A stretch of DNA of 11,739 nt from JBBRFH01 sp038224615 (GCA_038224615.1 JBBRFH010000095.1:1-11739), one strand, 5' to 3'; positions 1 to 6,371 are shown, numbered from the stretch's first letter. Numbers and translations are program-made. The notes: generated from the letters alone by a model not told the origin.

Positions 1-655
1 GTCGCAACTGGTCGAAGAAGCCACCGGCTGGAAGTTCGACAAGCGTTCGATTGCCGAAGACACCCACGCATTGGGTAAGGCGCTCTTGGAATACGACCAG
101 GCCGGCGTTGAAGCGCTGGCTCGTCGCGACGCGGGCCTGCAACTGTTCGGCGACGAAGAGCGTCACGCCGATCGCCTCAAGACGTTTCAGCATCATCTGC
201 TCGCGCTTTCACCCGCCGAGCAGCTCGTGGAATTGTATGAGAAGCTGGTCGAAGCGACGCTGGTCAACCCGTGCTTCGTCACCCGCGTTCCCAGCGTCAT
301 TATTCCGCTGGCTAAGAAGTGTGCGGACGATCCGTTCTTCGCCGACGTCTACGAACTGGCGATCAACGGCGTCGAAATCTCGCCGGGCTATACCGAGTTG
401 AACGACCCGGACGTGCAGGCCGAGAATTTCCGGCACCAGGTCGGTGCGAAAGACGAGCAGCAGCAGGTCGACGAAGACTTTCTCGCCGCCCTGAAGTACG
501 GCATGCCGCCCGCGGGCGGGCTGGGACTCGGCATCGATCGGCTGGTGATGATGCTGACGGGTGCCGAGAGCATCCGGGATGTGATTCTGTTCCCGCTCAT
601 GAAACCGGAGGGGGCGAGGCACGAAGGTACGGAGGCACGGAGGCACGAAGGGTAG
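1..655 (+). CDS. lysS: Lysine--tRNA ligase, class II, C-terminal part (5' truncated)
   Basis: LysRS charges tRNA-Lys with lysine in the cytoplasm, using ATP. The window starts inside the gene; the frame is open from base 2 and gives 217 residues to the TAG at 653-655. The visible part is the end of the class II catalytic core: a segment reading GVEISPGYTELNDPDVQAE (around residues 124-142), which matches the family's ELNDP block, then class II motif 3 with GLGLGIDRLVMML and IRDVILFP near the end. The anticodon-binding domain and motifs 1-2 lie upstream, outside the window. Normal LysRS proteins stop shortly after the FPLM/FPAMRP block. Here about 13 extra residues (ARHEGTEARRHEG) follow, encoded by a short tandem repeat, so the stop lies inside a repeat element. 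The lol permease follows 47 bp downstream on the same strand. Identity is very secure; only the tail is odd. Confidence 0.95.
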   Translation, partial: SQLVEEATGWKFDKRSIAEDTHALGKALLEYDQAGVEALARRDAGLQLFGDEERHADRLKTFQHHLLALSPAEQLVELYEKLVEATLVNPCFVTRVPSVIIPLAKKCADDPFFADVYELAINGVEISPGYTELNDPDVQAENFRHQVGAKDEQQQVDEDFLAALKYGMPPAGGLGLGIDRLVMMLTGAESIRDVILFPLMKPEGARHEGTEARRHEG

Positions 656-692
656 AAGCCTTGCACATTGTGCCTTGGTGCCTGCTTGCCTG
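617..692. repeat. Inverted 8-bp-period repeat element A (AGGCACGR family)
   Basis: The left arm (617-652) is four consecutive 8-base units of the form AGGYACGR, followed by AGGG. The right arm (about 660-692) read on the opposite strand is again a series of 8-base units: AGGCAAGC, AGGCACCA, AGGCACAA. The two arms can therefore pair as an imperfect hairpin with a short loop. The left arm is translated as the last residues of LysRS and contains its stop codon. The right arm ends about 10 bp before the start of the permease gene. I recall this 8-bp word from many unrelated genomes as spurious peptides of the TEARRHEG type, but no search was run. It could be a mobile repeat, an mRNA-stabilising hairpin, or a weak terminator; there is no T-run. 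Confidence 0.8.
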
Positions 693-702
693 TTTTCCAT
701 TC

Positions 703-2133
703 ATGTACATCCCGCTCCTGATCCTCAAGTACCTCCGCAAGCGCCGCATCGCGTGGGTGAGCCTTGTTGCCGTCATGCTGTGTACGGCGATGGTGCTCGT
801 CGTCATCTCGGTGATGGGCGGGTGGCTGGAGATGTTCAAGGACAAGTTCCGCGGCATGAGCGGCGACATCGTCGTCTATCGGCCGGGATTCGCGGGGTTC
901 GCGGGGTACGAGGAGATGACCGCCGACATCAAGAAGATGGACGGTGTCGATCAAGTGCTGCCGCTGATCCGCACCGTCGGCCTGTGGGTACTCAACGGCC
1001 GCCATCCCGAGGGCGTGCAGGTCACCGGGCTTGATCTGAAAGAGTTCTCGAAGTTCAACCGCTTCCGCGAGACGCTCTGGCGGCAATACCAGAAGCCGAT
1101 CGAAGCGGGCCAGAAGCCGCCGGCCGAGGCGTCGTTCGACCTGTTGCCCGATGTGCCGTATGAGATCTTTCGTCCCGGCGACCCCCAGGCCCGCCAGCGC
1201 CCCGGCATGATCGTCGGTGGCCCGCTCGTCGGCATGCGTAAGGACAAGGACGGCAAGGTGAACGAGCCCGGCGGACTCTATCAGTGCTGGGCCAAGCTTG
1301 AGGTGATGCCGATCTCGTCCGAGACGACATCCATCGTCGACGCCGCACCCGTGCCCAACTGGTACTGGATCGTCGACGCATCCCGCTCGCAGCTCTATCA
1401 GCTCGACGCCAACAGCGTCTACGTGCCGTTCGACCAGCTTCAGCGCGACCTGAAGATGACCGCCGACACCTACACCGACGTCAAGACGAACAAGGAAGTG
1501 ACGCTCCCCGCTCGCTGCAGCGAACTGCAAATCACCATCAAGCCCGGTACCGATCGCACCAAGCTCATCGCACTGATCAATGTGAAGGTGCAGGAGATCA
1601 CCGAGAAATATGAGCCGATGGCGTATCAGCCGGTGCGCGTCGAAGGGTGGGAAAAGCAGCAGGCGATGTTCCTGGACGCCGTTGAGAACGAGAAATCGCT
1701 GGTGACGTTCCTGCTGTCGCTGATTTCGCTGGTGGCAGTCTTCCTGATCTTCTGCATCCTCTACATGATCGTCGTCGAAAAGACGCGCGACATCGGCATC
1801 ATCAAGAGCGTCGGCGCCACGTCGCAGGGTGTGGCCGCGATCTTCCTCGGCTACGGACTGACGATAGGACTTGTCGGCGGACTGCTGGGCCTCGGTGTCG
1901 CGATGGTCATCGTGCGGTACATCAACGAAATCCACACATGGCTTGGGAAGGCGTTCGGACTCGTGATCTGGAAGCCGGAGGTCTACGCCTTCGACATCAT
2001 CCCGAACACGATGGACCCGATGACGTGCGTGATCGTGGTTGTGGTGGCGATCCTTTCATCCGTCGTGGGCGCCGTTTTGCCTGCGATTCGGGCGGCCCGG
2101 TTGAATCCCGTTGAAGCCCTTCGGTTCGAGTAA
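703..2133 (+). CDS. lolC: LolC/LolE-type lipoprotein-releasing ABC transporter permease
   Basis: This is the inner-membrane permease of a Lol-type transporter, which extracts lipoproteins from the inner membrane for delivery outward. The product is 476 residues. Membrane segment 1 is at about 18-40, after a basic start with KYLRKRRIA. A large periplasmic domain of about 290 residues follows. Three C-terminal segments, at about 333-353, 376-406 and 440-462, form the FtsX domain. The conserved VVEKTRDIGIIKSVGA loop between segments 2 and 3 is the coupling region for the ATPase, and the protein ends in NPVEALRFE, typical of the family. The ATG at 703 was chosen because it begins this topology; the open frame extends far upstream but there reads across lysS. 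No clear Shine-Dalgarno precedes it; the repeat arm occupies that space. The LolD ATPase follows 12 bp downstream. MacB-like exporters share this fold, but the four-segment topology and the neighbour favour Lol. Confidence 0.87.
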   Translation: MYIPLLILKYLRKRRIAWVSLVAVMLCTAMVLVVISVMGGWLEMFKDKFRGMSGDIVVYRPGFAGFAGYEEMTADIKKMDGVDQVLPLIRTVGLWVLNGRHPEGVQVTGLDLKEFSKFNRFRETLWRQYQKPIEAGQKPPAEASFDLLPDVPYEIFRPGDPQARQRPGMIVGGPLVGMRKDKDGKVNEPGGLYQCWAKLEVMPISSETTSIVDAAPVPNWYWIVDASRSQLYQLDANSVYVPFDQLQRDLKMTADTYTDVKTNKEVTLPARCSELQITIKPGTDRTKLIALINVKVQEITEKYEPMAYQPVRVEGWEKQQAMFLDAVENEKSLVTFLLSLISLVAVFLIFCILYMIVVEKTRDIGIIKSVGATSQGVAAIFLGYGLTIGLVGGLLGLGVAMVIVRYINEIHTWLGKAFGLVIWKPEVYAFDIIPNTMDPMTCVIVVVVAILSSVVGAVLPAIRAARLNPVEALRFE

Positions 2134-2145
2134 CACGAGAGACCC

Positions 2146-2835
2146 TTGGCCAGCATCCTTACCTGCTCCAATCTCCAACGATCGTTTCGCATGGGCGAGG
2201 GCGAACTCCCCGTGCTGCGCGGCGTTGATGTGTCGATCGCCGAAGGTGAATTCCTCGCCATCGAAGGGCGTTCCGGATCGGGCAAAAGCACGCTTCTGCA
2301 CATCCTCGGCGCGCTCGATGAGCCGACCACGGGCAGCGTCACCTTTGAGAACCGCGCGCTGTTCACACTGGCGCAGACCGAACGGTCCCGCATCCGCAAC
2401 CAATCCTTCGGATTCGTCTTTCAGTTCTATCACCTGCTGCCGGAACTGAACGTAATGCAGAACGCCATGCTGGCGGCGATGGTGCGGTACAGGTCGGCGG
2501 AATTTCGCTCGAAGCGCTCGACACTTCGGGAGCGTGCGGTTCAAATTCTCGACTCGCTCGGATTGAGCCATCGTCTGAAGCACCGCCCGAACCAGCTTTC
2601 GGGCGGCGAGCGGCAGCGGGTGGCGATCGCCCGGGCGCTGATGAACGAGCCCCGCGTCCTCTTCGCCGACGAGCCCACCGGCAACCTCGACGCCGAGACC
2701 GGCGGGCAGATCATGCGGGTGCTCGAAAAACTCCACCAGGAGCGCAAGCAGACGATCGTGATGGTCACCCATGACCGCACCATCGCCAAGCGAGCGGACC
2801 GTGTGCTGGTCATGAAAGATGGTCGGTTGGAATAG
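2146..2835 (+). CDS. lolD: LolD-type ABC transporter ATP-binding protein
   Basis: This is the cytoplasmic ATPase that powers the permease encoded just upstream. It has 229 residues, normal for LolD/MacB-type ATPases. Visible motifs are Walker A GRSGSGKST (41-49, K47), the Q-loop Q93 in FVFQFYHLLPELNV (a typical LolD stretch), the signature LSGGERQR (151-158), Walker B LFADEP with D175/E176, the D-loop GNLD, and the switch histidine H209 in VTHDR. All nucleotide-binding residues are present, so it should be active. The start is a TTG at 2146, 12 bp after the permease stop. It is preceded by a weak GAGAG, and no ATG or GTG upstream fits the conserved N-terminus. The short gap suggests one transcript with the permease. 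Only one permease gene is visible, so the complex is probably a homodimeric permease plus two LolD, if no second permease lies elsewhere. Confidence 0.92.
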   Translation: MASILTCSNLQRSFRMGEGELPVLRGVDVSIAEGEFLAIEGRSGSGKSTLLHILGALDEPTTGSVTFENRALFTLAQTERSRIRNQSFGFVFQFYHLLPELNVMQNAMLAAMVRYRSAEFRSKRSTLRERAVQILDSLGLSHRLKHRPNQLSGGERQRVAIARALMNEPRVLFADEPTGNLDAETGGQIMRVLEKLHQERKQTIVMVTHDRTIAKRADRVLVMKDGRLE

Positions 2836-2840
2836 ATTTA

Positions 2841-2920
2841 CAATTTGCGAATGGCAATTTGCAGTTGAGGAATCGGGTCGGTTTTTCGGTCTGCAAATCG
2901 CAAATTGAAAACTGCAAATC
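2841..2920. repeat. Inverted repeat element B (CAATTTGC family)
   Basis: The left arm (2841-2864) contains CAATTTGC twice. The right arm (2891-2920) contains the complement, with GCAAATCGCAAATTG and a further CTGCAAATC. Together they can form a long imperfect hairpin around a spacer of about 26 bases. The element fills almost the whole gap between the lolD stop and the Shine-Dalgarno of ilvE: its last base abuts the GGAG at 2921-2924. It is A/T-rich in a GC-rich neighbourhood, which suggests insertion. I recall the same word from other genomes as spurious LQIANCK-like peptides; this was not searched. It might end or stabilise the lolCD message, but it has no terminal T-run. Confidence 0.78.
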
Positions 2921-2929
2921 GGAGCAGCG

Positions 2930-3808
2930 ATGAGCCTGAAAGTGTGGATCGACGGCCAGTACTACGACAAGGAAAACGCCAAGATCAGCGTCTATGACCA
3001 CGGCCTGCTTTACGGCGACGGCGTGTTCGAGGGCATCCGGGCGTACAACGGCAGGATCTTCGAGTGCCAGGCGCATGTGCATCGCCTGTTCGATTCGGCT
3101 AAGGCGATCCGCCTGAGCATCCCCTACACGGCTAAGCAGCTTGAGAAAGTCATCTACGAGACGATGGCCACCAACGGGTTCACGGACTGCTACGTGCGGC
3201 TCGTCGTCACGCGAGGTGCCGGCACGCTGGGGCTTGATCCGAACCGCTGCCCGCAGCCGTCGGTGATCTGCATCACTGATCTCGTCCGTCTCTACCCGCA
3301 GGAGATGTACGACAAAGGCATGGCGGTCGTCACTGCGTCGGTGATCCGCAATCATCCGAACGCGCTGAGCCCGCGGATCAAGAGCCTGAACTACCTCAAC
3401 AACATCCTTGCCAAGATCGAGGCGATCGACGCCGGCGTGTCCGAGGCGATCATGCTCAACCACGAGGGTTATGTCGCCGAGTGTACCGCCGACAACTTCT
3501 TCGTCGTGCGGAATGGACAGGTCTTCACGCCGCCGGCCTCGGACGGGGCGCTGGAAGGCGTGACCCGCGGCGTCATCATGAATCTCTGCCAGTCCTCGTT
3601 CATCCCGATTCACGAGCGCCGGCTGGAACGCCACGACATTTACATCGCCGACGAGTGCTTCCTCACCGGCACCGCCGCCGAGGTCATTCCCGTCACCAAG
3701 GTCGACGGCCGGGTAATCGGCACGGGTGAGCCGGGACCGACCACCAGGAAGTTGCTCGAAGCGTTCCACAAGTTCGTGCGGCTGGTTGAGAACGAAGTGA
3801 CGAACTAA
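2930..3808 (+). CDS. ilvE: Branched-chain amino acid aminotransferase (class IV, PLP-dependent)
   Basis: This enzyme catalyses the last step of valine, leucine and isoleucine synthesis, and the first of their breakdown, by transferring an amino group between glutamate and branched-chain 2-oxo acids. The protein has 292 residues, typical of the short bacterial/archaeal BCAT type. Class IV features are visible: VYDHGLLYGDGVFEGIRAY near the N-terminus (21-39), the PLP-binding lysine K151 in SPRIKSLNYLNN, the cofactor-binding E184 in YVAECTADNFF, LEGVTRG (209-214), and the late FLTGTAAEVIPV block. The ATG at 2930 has a GGAG 5 bases upstream and no overlap with its neighbours. D-amino acid aminotransferase and aminodeoxychorismate lyase share the fold; the KSLNYLNNILAKIEA stretch favours BCAT. 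No leader peptide or T-box-like attenuator is visible upstream. Confidence 0.92.
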   Translation: MSLKVWIDGQYYDKENAKISVYDHGLLYGDGVFEGIRAYNGRIFECQAHVHRLFDSAKAIRLSIPYTAKQLEKVIYETMATNGFTDCYVRLVVTRGAGTLGLDPNRCPQPSVICITDLVRLYPQEMYDKGMAVVTASVIRNHPNALSPRIKSLNYLNNILAKIEAIDAGVSEAIMLNHEGYVAECTADNFFVVRNGQVFTPPASDGALEGVTRGVIMNLCQSSFIPIHERRLERHDIYIADECFLTGTAAEVIPVTKVDGRVIGTGEPGPTTRKLLEAFHKFVRLVENEVTN

Positions 3809-3914
3809 TTCGGTGTTTGTATGGGAAAGATGGATGCGACAAGGTAATATCGCGCTTTCTCTCGGCACGCGGACAACACGATTTGGGAAGTGAGGCAGAA
3901 GGCAAAGGAGTGCC

Positions 3915-4670
3915 ATGCCCGGTGAAACGGACCTGCATCGAACGCTGAAGAAGGAAGCCTGCCGCTGGTTGTTTAACGTCGGCTACACCGCCGTCGCCGC
4001 GGAGGTCGCACTGAAGCCGATGGGCATCGTCGATGCCGTCGGCACGGGTGTTTTCAAGCCTTACTTCAACCATCACGGCTTACGCAGCGACGTCCATCAG
4101 ACGTGCATCGTCGAGTGCAAGGCGTCGCGCGCCGACTTTCTGCGTGATCATACCCGCGACGGCCAGATGTCGTTGTGCCTGATGGAGCGCGATCAGAACA
4201 ACCGCAATCGTCGCTCGCGCCGCAAGGCGCGGTTTCGCCAGAACGTCGGCGTGGGGAAATTCGTCGCGTGCCTGCTGCACCCGTTCGCGAACCTGCACTA
4301 CATCCTCGCGCCCGCCGGCATGGTCAAGAAGACGGATGTTCCGCCACGCTGGGGATTGCTCACCATGGGCCCAGGCGGGATCAGCGTCGTTGTGAAGGCA
4401 ACCTGGCAGGAGACGGCCGCCGCCCATGTGGTCGAATGTGCGATCGCGCGAAGGCTAACGGGCGATATTTTTCGCGCCGACGACCGTGCGATCAGCAGTG
4501 TGAACCGCGAACTGTTCCAGCAGCAGCAGGCGCTCGCCGAGCGCATCCGTCGACTTCGGCCGTTCGCGCCGTCGTCGATGCCGAAGCATCTGTTCCGCGA
4601 CGTGCAGCAGCCGGCCGACGAGTCGGCGACTATTCAGGCGGCGACGCCGGACGCGGGCGACGCCGGGTAA
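3915..4670 (+). CDS. PD-(D/E)XK nuclease-like protein, MmcB-like
   Basis: The protein has 251 residues. Its N-terminal half shows the spacing of a PD-(D/E)XK nuclease core: E30, D40 in KPMGIVDAV, then E67-x-K69 in IVECKASRADF. The ECKASRADFLRD block, and the later LAPAGMVKKTDVPPRWGLL followed by a small beta segment, resemble the MmcB family of putative DNA-repair endonucleases and similar phage or accessory nucleases. If active it would cut or process DNA in the cytoplasm; this is inference. A short glutamine-rich helix (about 196-213) and a low-complexity Ala/Asp tail follow, which could be a partner-binding extension. The ATG at 3915 has a strong AAAGGAG 4 bases upstream. It follows ilvE by 106 bp and converges on the MshEN gene, overlapping it by 37 bp. 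The family assignment is moderate; the nuclease-like core is more certain than the function. Confidence 0.6.
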   Translation: MPGETDLHRTLKKEACRWLFNVGYTAVAAEVALKPMGIVDAVGTGVFKPYFNHHGLRSDVHQTCIVECKASRADFLRDHTRDGQMSLCLMERDQNNRNRRSRRKARFRQNVGVGKFVACLLHPFANLHYILAPAGMVKKTDVPPRWGLLTMGPGGISVVVKATWQETAAAHVVECAIARRLTGDIFRADDRAISSVNRELFQQQQALAERIRRLRPFAPSSMPKHLFRDVQQPADESATIQAATPDAGDAG

Positions 4671-5086
4671 TGCCGGGCGATTCCGCGCTCGATGCTCGCG
4701 CCGCGCGCCCGGGCGACGACGATGTTCTTATCGCACTGGGCCTGCACTTGCAGGAACGATGCCTGGTCGAGCCGATGGGCGCAGGCGACAACGATCTCGT
4801 TGCCGTGTACGCGGATCGGGATGACGCCGAACTCGCGCGCCGTCTCGGGGGGAAGATGCTCGATGGCCTGCACATCGACCCCGAGAGCGTCGAGGTCGAT
4901 TTCGACGTCCTCGTTCTGGATCTGCTCGATCCACGCCTGCCAGACCTGCTCCGGCCGGACGATGCCCAGCGCCAGTGCGGCGTCGCCGAACCGAGAACGC
5001 GTGGATTTCTGCTCTTCGACAATCTCGCAGATGTCGTGCTCACTCAGCGGCACGTTCTTGCTGAGGATCTGTCCGATGCGTGTCAT
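4634..5086 (-). CDS. Stand-alone MshEN (GspE/PilB N-terminal) domain protein
   Basis: The protein has 150 residues and contains nothing but the domain normally found at the N-terminus of type II secretion and type IV pilus ATPases. Residues 3-26 (RIGQILS...EEQ) and 32-55 (RFGDAAL...IEQ) are two 24-residue motifs of the R-[LIF]-G...Q type, separated by exactly five residues. This 24-5-24 arrangement is known from MshEN domains that bind c-di-GMP. The second half matches the usual follow-on subdomain: LPPETAREFGVIPIRVHGNEIVVACAHR. No ATPase domain, Walker A or membrane segment follows. A likely role is a small c-di-GMP receptor or adaptor acting on a pilus or secretion ATPase encoded elsewhere; this is inference. 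The start ATG has AAGG 7 bases upstream. The gene is transcribed divergently from the hydrolase gene and overlaps the nuclease-like gene tail to tail. Confidence 0.8.
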   Translation of the reverse strand: MTRIGQILSKNVPLSEHDICEIVEEQKSTRSRFGDAALALGIVRPEQVWQAWIEQIQNEDVEIDLDALGVDVQAIEHLPPETAREFGVIPIRVHGNEIVVACAHRLDQASFLQVQAQCDKNIVVARARGASIERGIARHYPASPASGVAA

Positions 5087-5163
5087 TGTATAGCCTTGTC
5101 CCTGTGTGCTTCGTGACTTCTCGACCGAAGAAACTTACGATGCCCGCGATTGGAAACGGCTCA

Positions 5164-5207
5164 AAGCGGCGTCAATTTGCTCGACTGAACGGTCGTAAAT
5201 GCCGCTT
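5164..5207 (+). promoter_or_regulatory. Bulged hairpin upstream of the hydrolase gene
   Basis: The arms AAGCGGC (5164-5170) and GCCGCTT (5201-5207) are perfectly complementary. Inside, ATTT (5175-5178) can pair with AAAT (5197-5200) across a four-base bulge, and CGAC (5182-5185) with GTCG (5192-5195) around a six-base loop. The structure ends 23 bases before the proposed CTG start, in the 144-bp gap between two divergent genes. It could be a 5' leader structure, an operator, or chance. No known riboswitch class is recognised, and there is no T-run to make it a terminator for either side. Confidence 0.35.
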
Positions 5208-5214
5208 GTGCGGT

Positions 5215-5242
5215 CTATGAGGGTCATCCTCTGCGAGTCATC
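5215..5242 (+). repeat. 14-bp imperfect tandem duplication spanning the start site of the hydrolase gene
   Basis: Positions 5215-5228 and 5229-5242 are adjacent 14-base copies agreeing at 11 of 14 positions. The first holds ATGAGGGTCATC and the second CTGCGAGTCATC; both would read M/L-R-V-I. Because 14 is not a multiple of three, the ATG of the first copy is out of frame with the gene, while the CTG of the second is in frame. Removing one copy would join ATG AGG GTC ATC directly to the conserved TCC TAC AAC codons. Confidence 0.7.
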
Positions 5243-5998
5243 TCCTACAACATTCTCGACGGCGGCGTCGGCCGGGCTGATCCGATAGCTGAGGTGATCG
5301 AAGCACAGCGCGCGGACACCATTGCCTTGATCGAGGCGGACGACCGCGACGTCGTCGACCGTATTGCCAGGCGGCTGGGCTATGACGTCGTCGTCGCCGA
5401 GGGGCATGGGCACTCGGTGGCCGTGCTCAGCCGGTGGACGATCGTCGAGTCCATCAACCACGCGCTGCTCGAGCCCGAAGCGCCGCGCTCGATGGTGGAG
5501 GTGCAGGTGCGGACGCCTTCGGGTGTGAAATTCTCGATCTTCGCGCTGCACATGCACCCGCGTGCCGCCGAGTCCGATGAGCAGATCCGCCTGAAGCAGA
5601 CGGCGGCGTTGATGCGGATCACGCACGCCCTGCGGACGGCCGGCACGCCGCACGTGCTGATGGGCGACTTCAACGCCAACTCGCCGATACAGCGCATCGA
5701 CATCTCCGCGTGCAAGCCCAAGACCCAGGCGGCTTACCACGGCAACGGCGGGCACATCCCGCGCCGCGTCATCGAGAATCTCCTCGACCACGGATACGTC
5801 GACACGTTGCACGCCATCCATAACGATGCCGCGGCGACCATGACCTCCTTCACCACTCATGAGCCCGGCCAGCGCGTCGATTACGTCTTCACCTTCGGGC
5901 TCGATCGTGCGGGGATCAAGGACGCGTGGATCGTGCGCGACCGGCTGGCGACGTTCGCGTCAGACCATTACCCCGTCGGAGCAGAGATCCATGCCTAA
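5231..5998 (+). CDS. Endonuclease/exonuclease/phosphatase-family metal-dependent hydrolase
   Basis: This is a DNase I-like fold enzyme that cleaves phosphate esters. It has 255 residues from the CTG at 5231. The full active-site set is visible: N7 in ISYNIL, E35 in ALIEADD, H107 in ALHMHPR, D146/N148 in MGDFNANS, D217 in RVDYVF, and D245/H246 in SDHYPV. The start was moved upstream of the GTG at 5294 because that start would lose the conserved SYNIL strand and its asparagine. No ATG lies in frame upstream; the frame closes at a TGA at 5186. CTG 5231 has GAGGG 7 bases upstream, lying in the first copy of the duplication. There is no signal peptide or membrane segment, so a cytoplasmic location is likely. 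It overlaps dgkA by 8 bp, suggesting a shared transcript and perhaps phospholipid or polyprenyl-phosphate metabolism. The substrate (nucleic acid, phosphoinositide-like lipid, sphingomyelin, other phosphodiester) cannot be told from sequence. Confidence 0.85.
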   Translation: MRVISYNILDGGVGRADPIAEVIEAQRADTIALIEADDRDVVDRIARRLGYDVVVAEGHGHSVAVLSRWTIVESINHALLEPEAPRSMVEVQVRTPSGVKFSIFALHMHPRAAESDEQIRLKQTAALMRITHALRTAGTPHVLMGDFNANSPIQRIDISACKPKTQAAYHGNGGHIPRRVIENLLDHGYVDTLHAIHNDAAATMTSFTTHEPGQRVDYVFTFGLDRAGIKDAWIVRDRLATFASDHYPVGAEIHA

Positions 5999-6371
5999 GC
6001 CCCCGCGCCATTCGATTGGCAACGCTTTCCTCTGTGCCGGTCGCGGCGTCGCGATCGTGCTGCGCGACCGGATCGCCCGCATTCACGCGGCGTGCGCCGT
6101 GATTGTCATCGCCGCGGGCGTTCTGCTTCGGATCAACGCCATCGAGTGGCTGATCGTCCTCGCAGCGATCTGCGCCGTCATGGCGATGGAGGCGATGAAC
6201 ACCGCACTGGAGCGGGCGGTCGATCTCGCGATGACGCACAACCATCCACTCGCCCGCGACGCCAAGGACATTGCCGCCGGCGCCGTGCTGATCGCCTCGA
6301 TCGGGGCGGCGGTGGTCGGGCTGGCGATCTTCGTGCCTAAGTTGCTGGCTCTCGTGCGGCACGCGGGATAA
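5991..6371 (+). CDS. dgkA: Diacylglycerol/undecaprenol kinase, DgkA family
   Basis: This is a small integral membrane kinase that phosphorylates a membrane lipid alcohol (diacylglycerol in proteobacteria, undecaprenol in Gram-positives) with ATP. It has 126 residues, the usual size. Three hydrophobic segments are visible at about 31-47, 50-66 and 95-120. The family signature EAMNTALERAVDLA (67-80; E67, N70, E74, D78) is intact, as is AKDIAAGAVL (91-100). The KDIAAGAVL form is closer to the undecaprenol-kinase type than to the E. coli enzyme, so undecaprenol is the more likely substrate; this is inference. The N-terminal region, where many homologues have ERN, reads DRI (26-28). The ATG at 5991 has GGAG at 5978-5981 and overlaps the hydrolase stop by 8 bp. 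The 3' end overlaps the convergent ferredoxin gene by 35 bp. Confidence 0.88.
   Translation: MPKPPRHSIGNAFLCAGRGVAIVLRDRIARIHAACAVIVIAAGVLLRINAIEWLIVLAAICAVMAMEAMNTALERAVDLAMTHNHPLARDAKDIAAGAVLIASIGAAVVGLAIFVPKLLALVRHAG

Noticed and set aside
388..1935. Long open frame on the minus strand opposite lysS and the permease
   Set aside because: Rich in Asp/His/Arg with no recognisable domain; it is the antisense shadow of two clear genes in high-GC DNA.
2836..2929. Attenuator or riboswitch ahead of ilvE
   Set aside because: The structure is better explained as repeat element B; no leader peptide rich in branched-chain codons and no T-run.
3809..3914. Possible promoter with TAATAT at 3845-3850 ahead of the nuclease-like gene
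   Set aside because: No acceptable -35 box at 16-18 bases; TTGTAT lies 22 bases away. Too weak to call.
4175..5116. Plus-strand open frame of 313 codons across the nuclease-like and MshEN genes
   Set aside because: It has no family-like motifs, and both genes it covers have clear domain matches and ribosome sites.
5294..5998. GTG at 5294 as the start of the hydrolase
   Set aside because: It would delete the conserved SYNIL strand and active-site asparagine encoded in frame just upstream.
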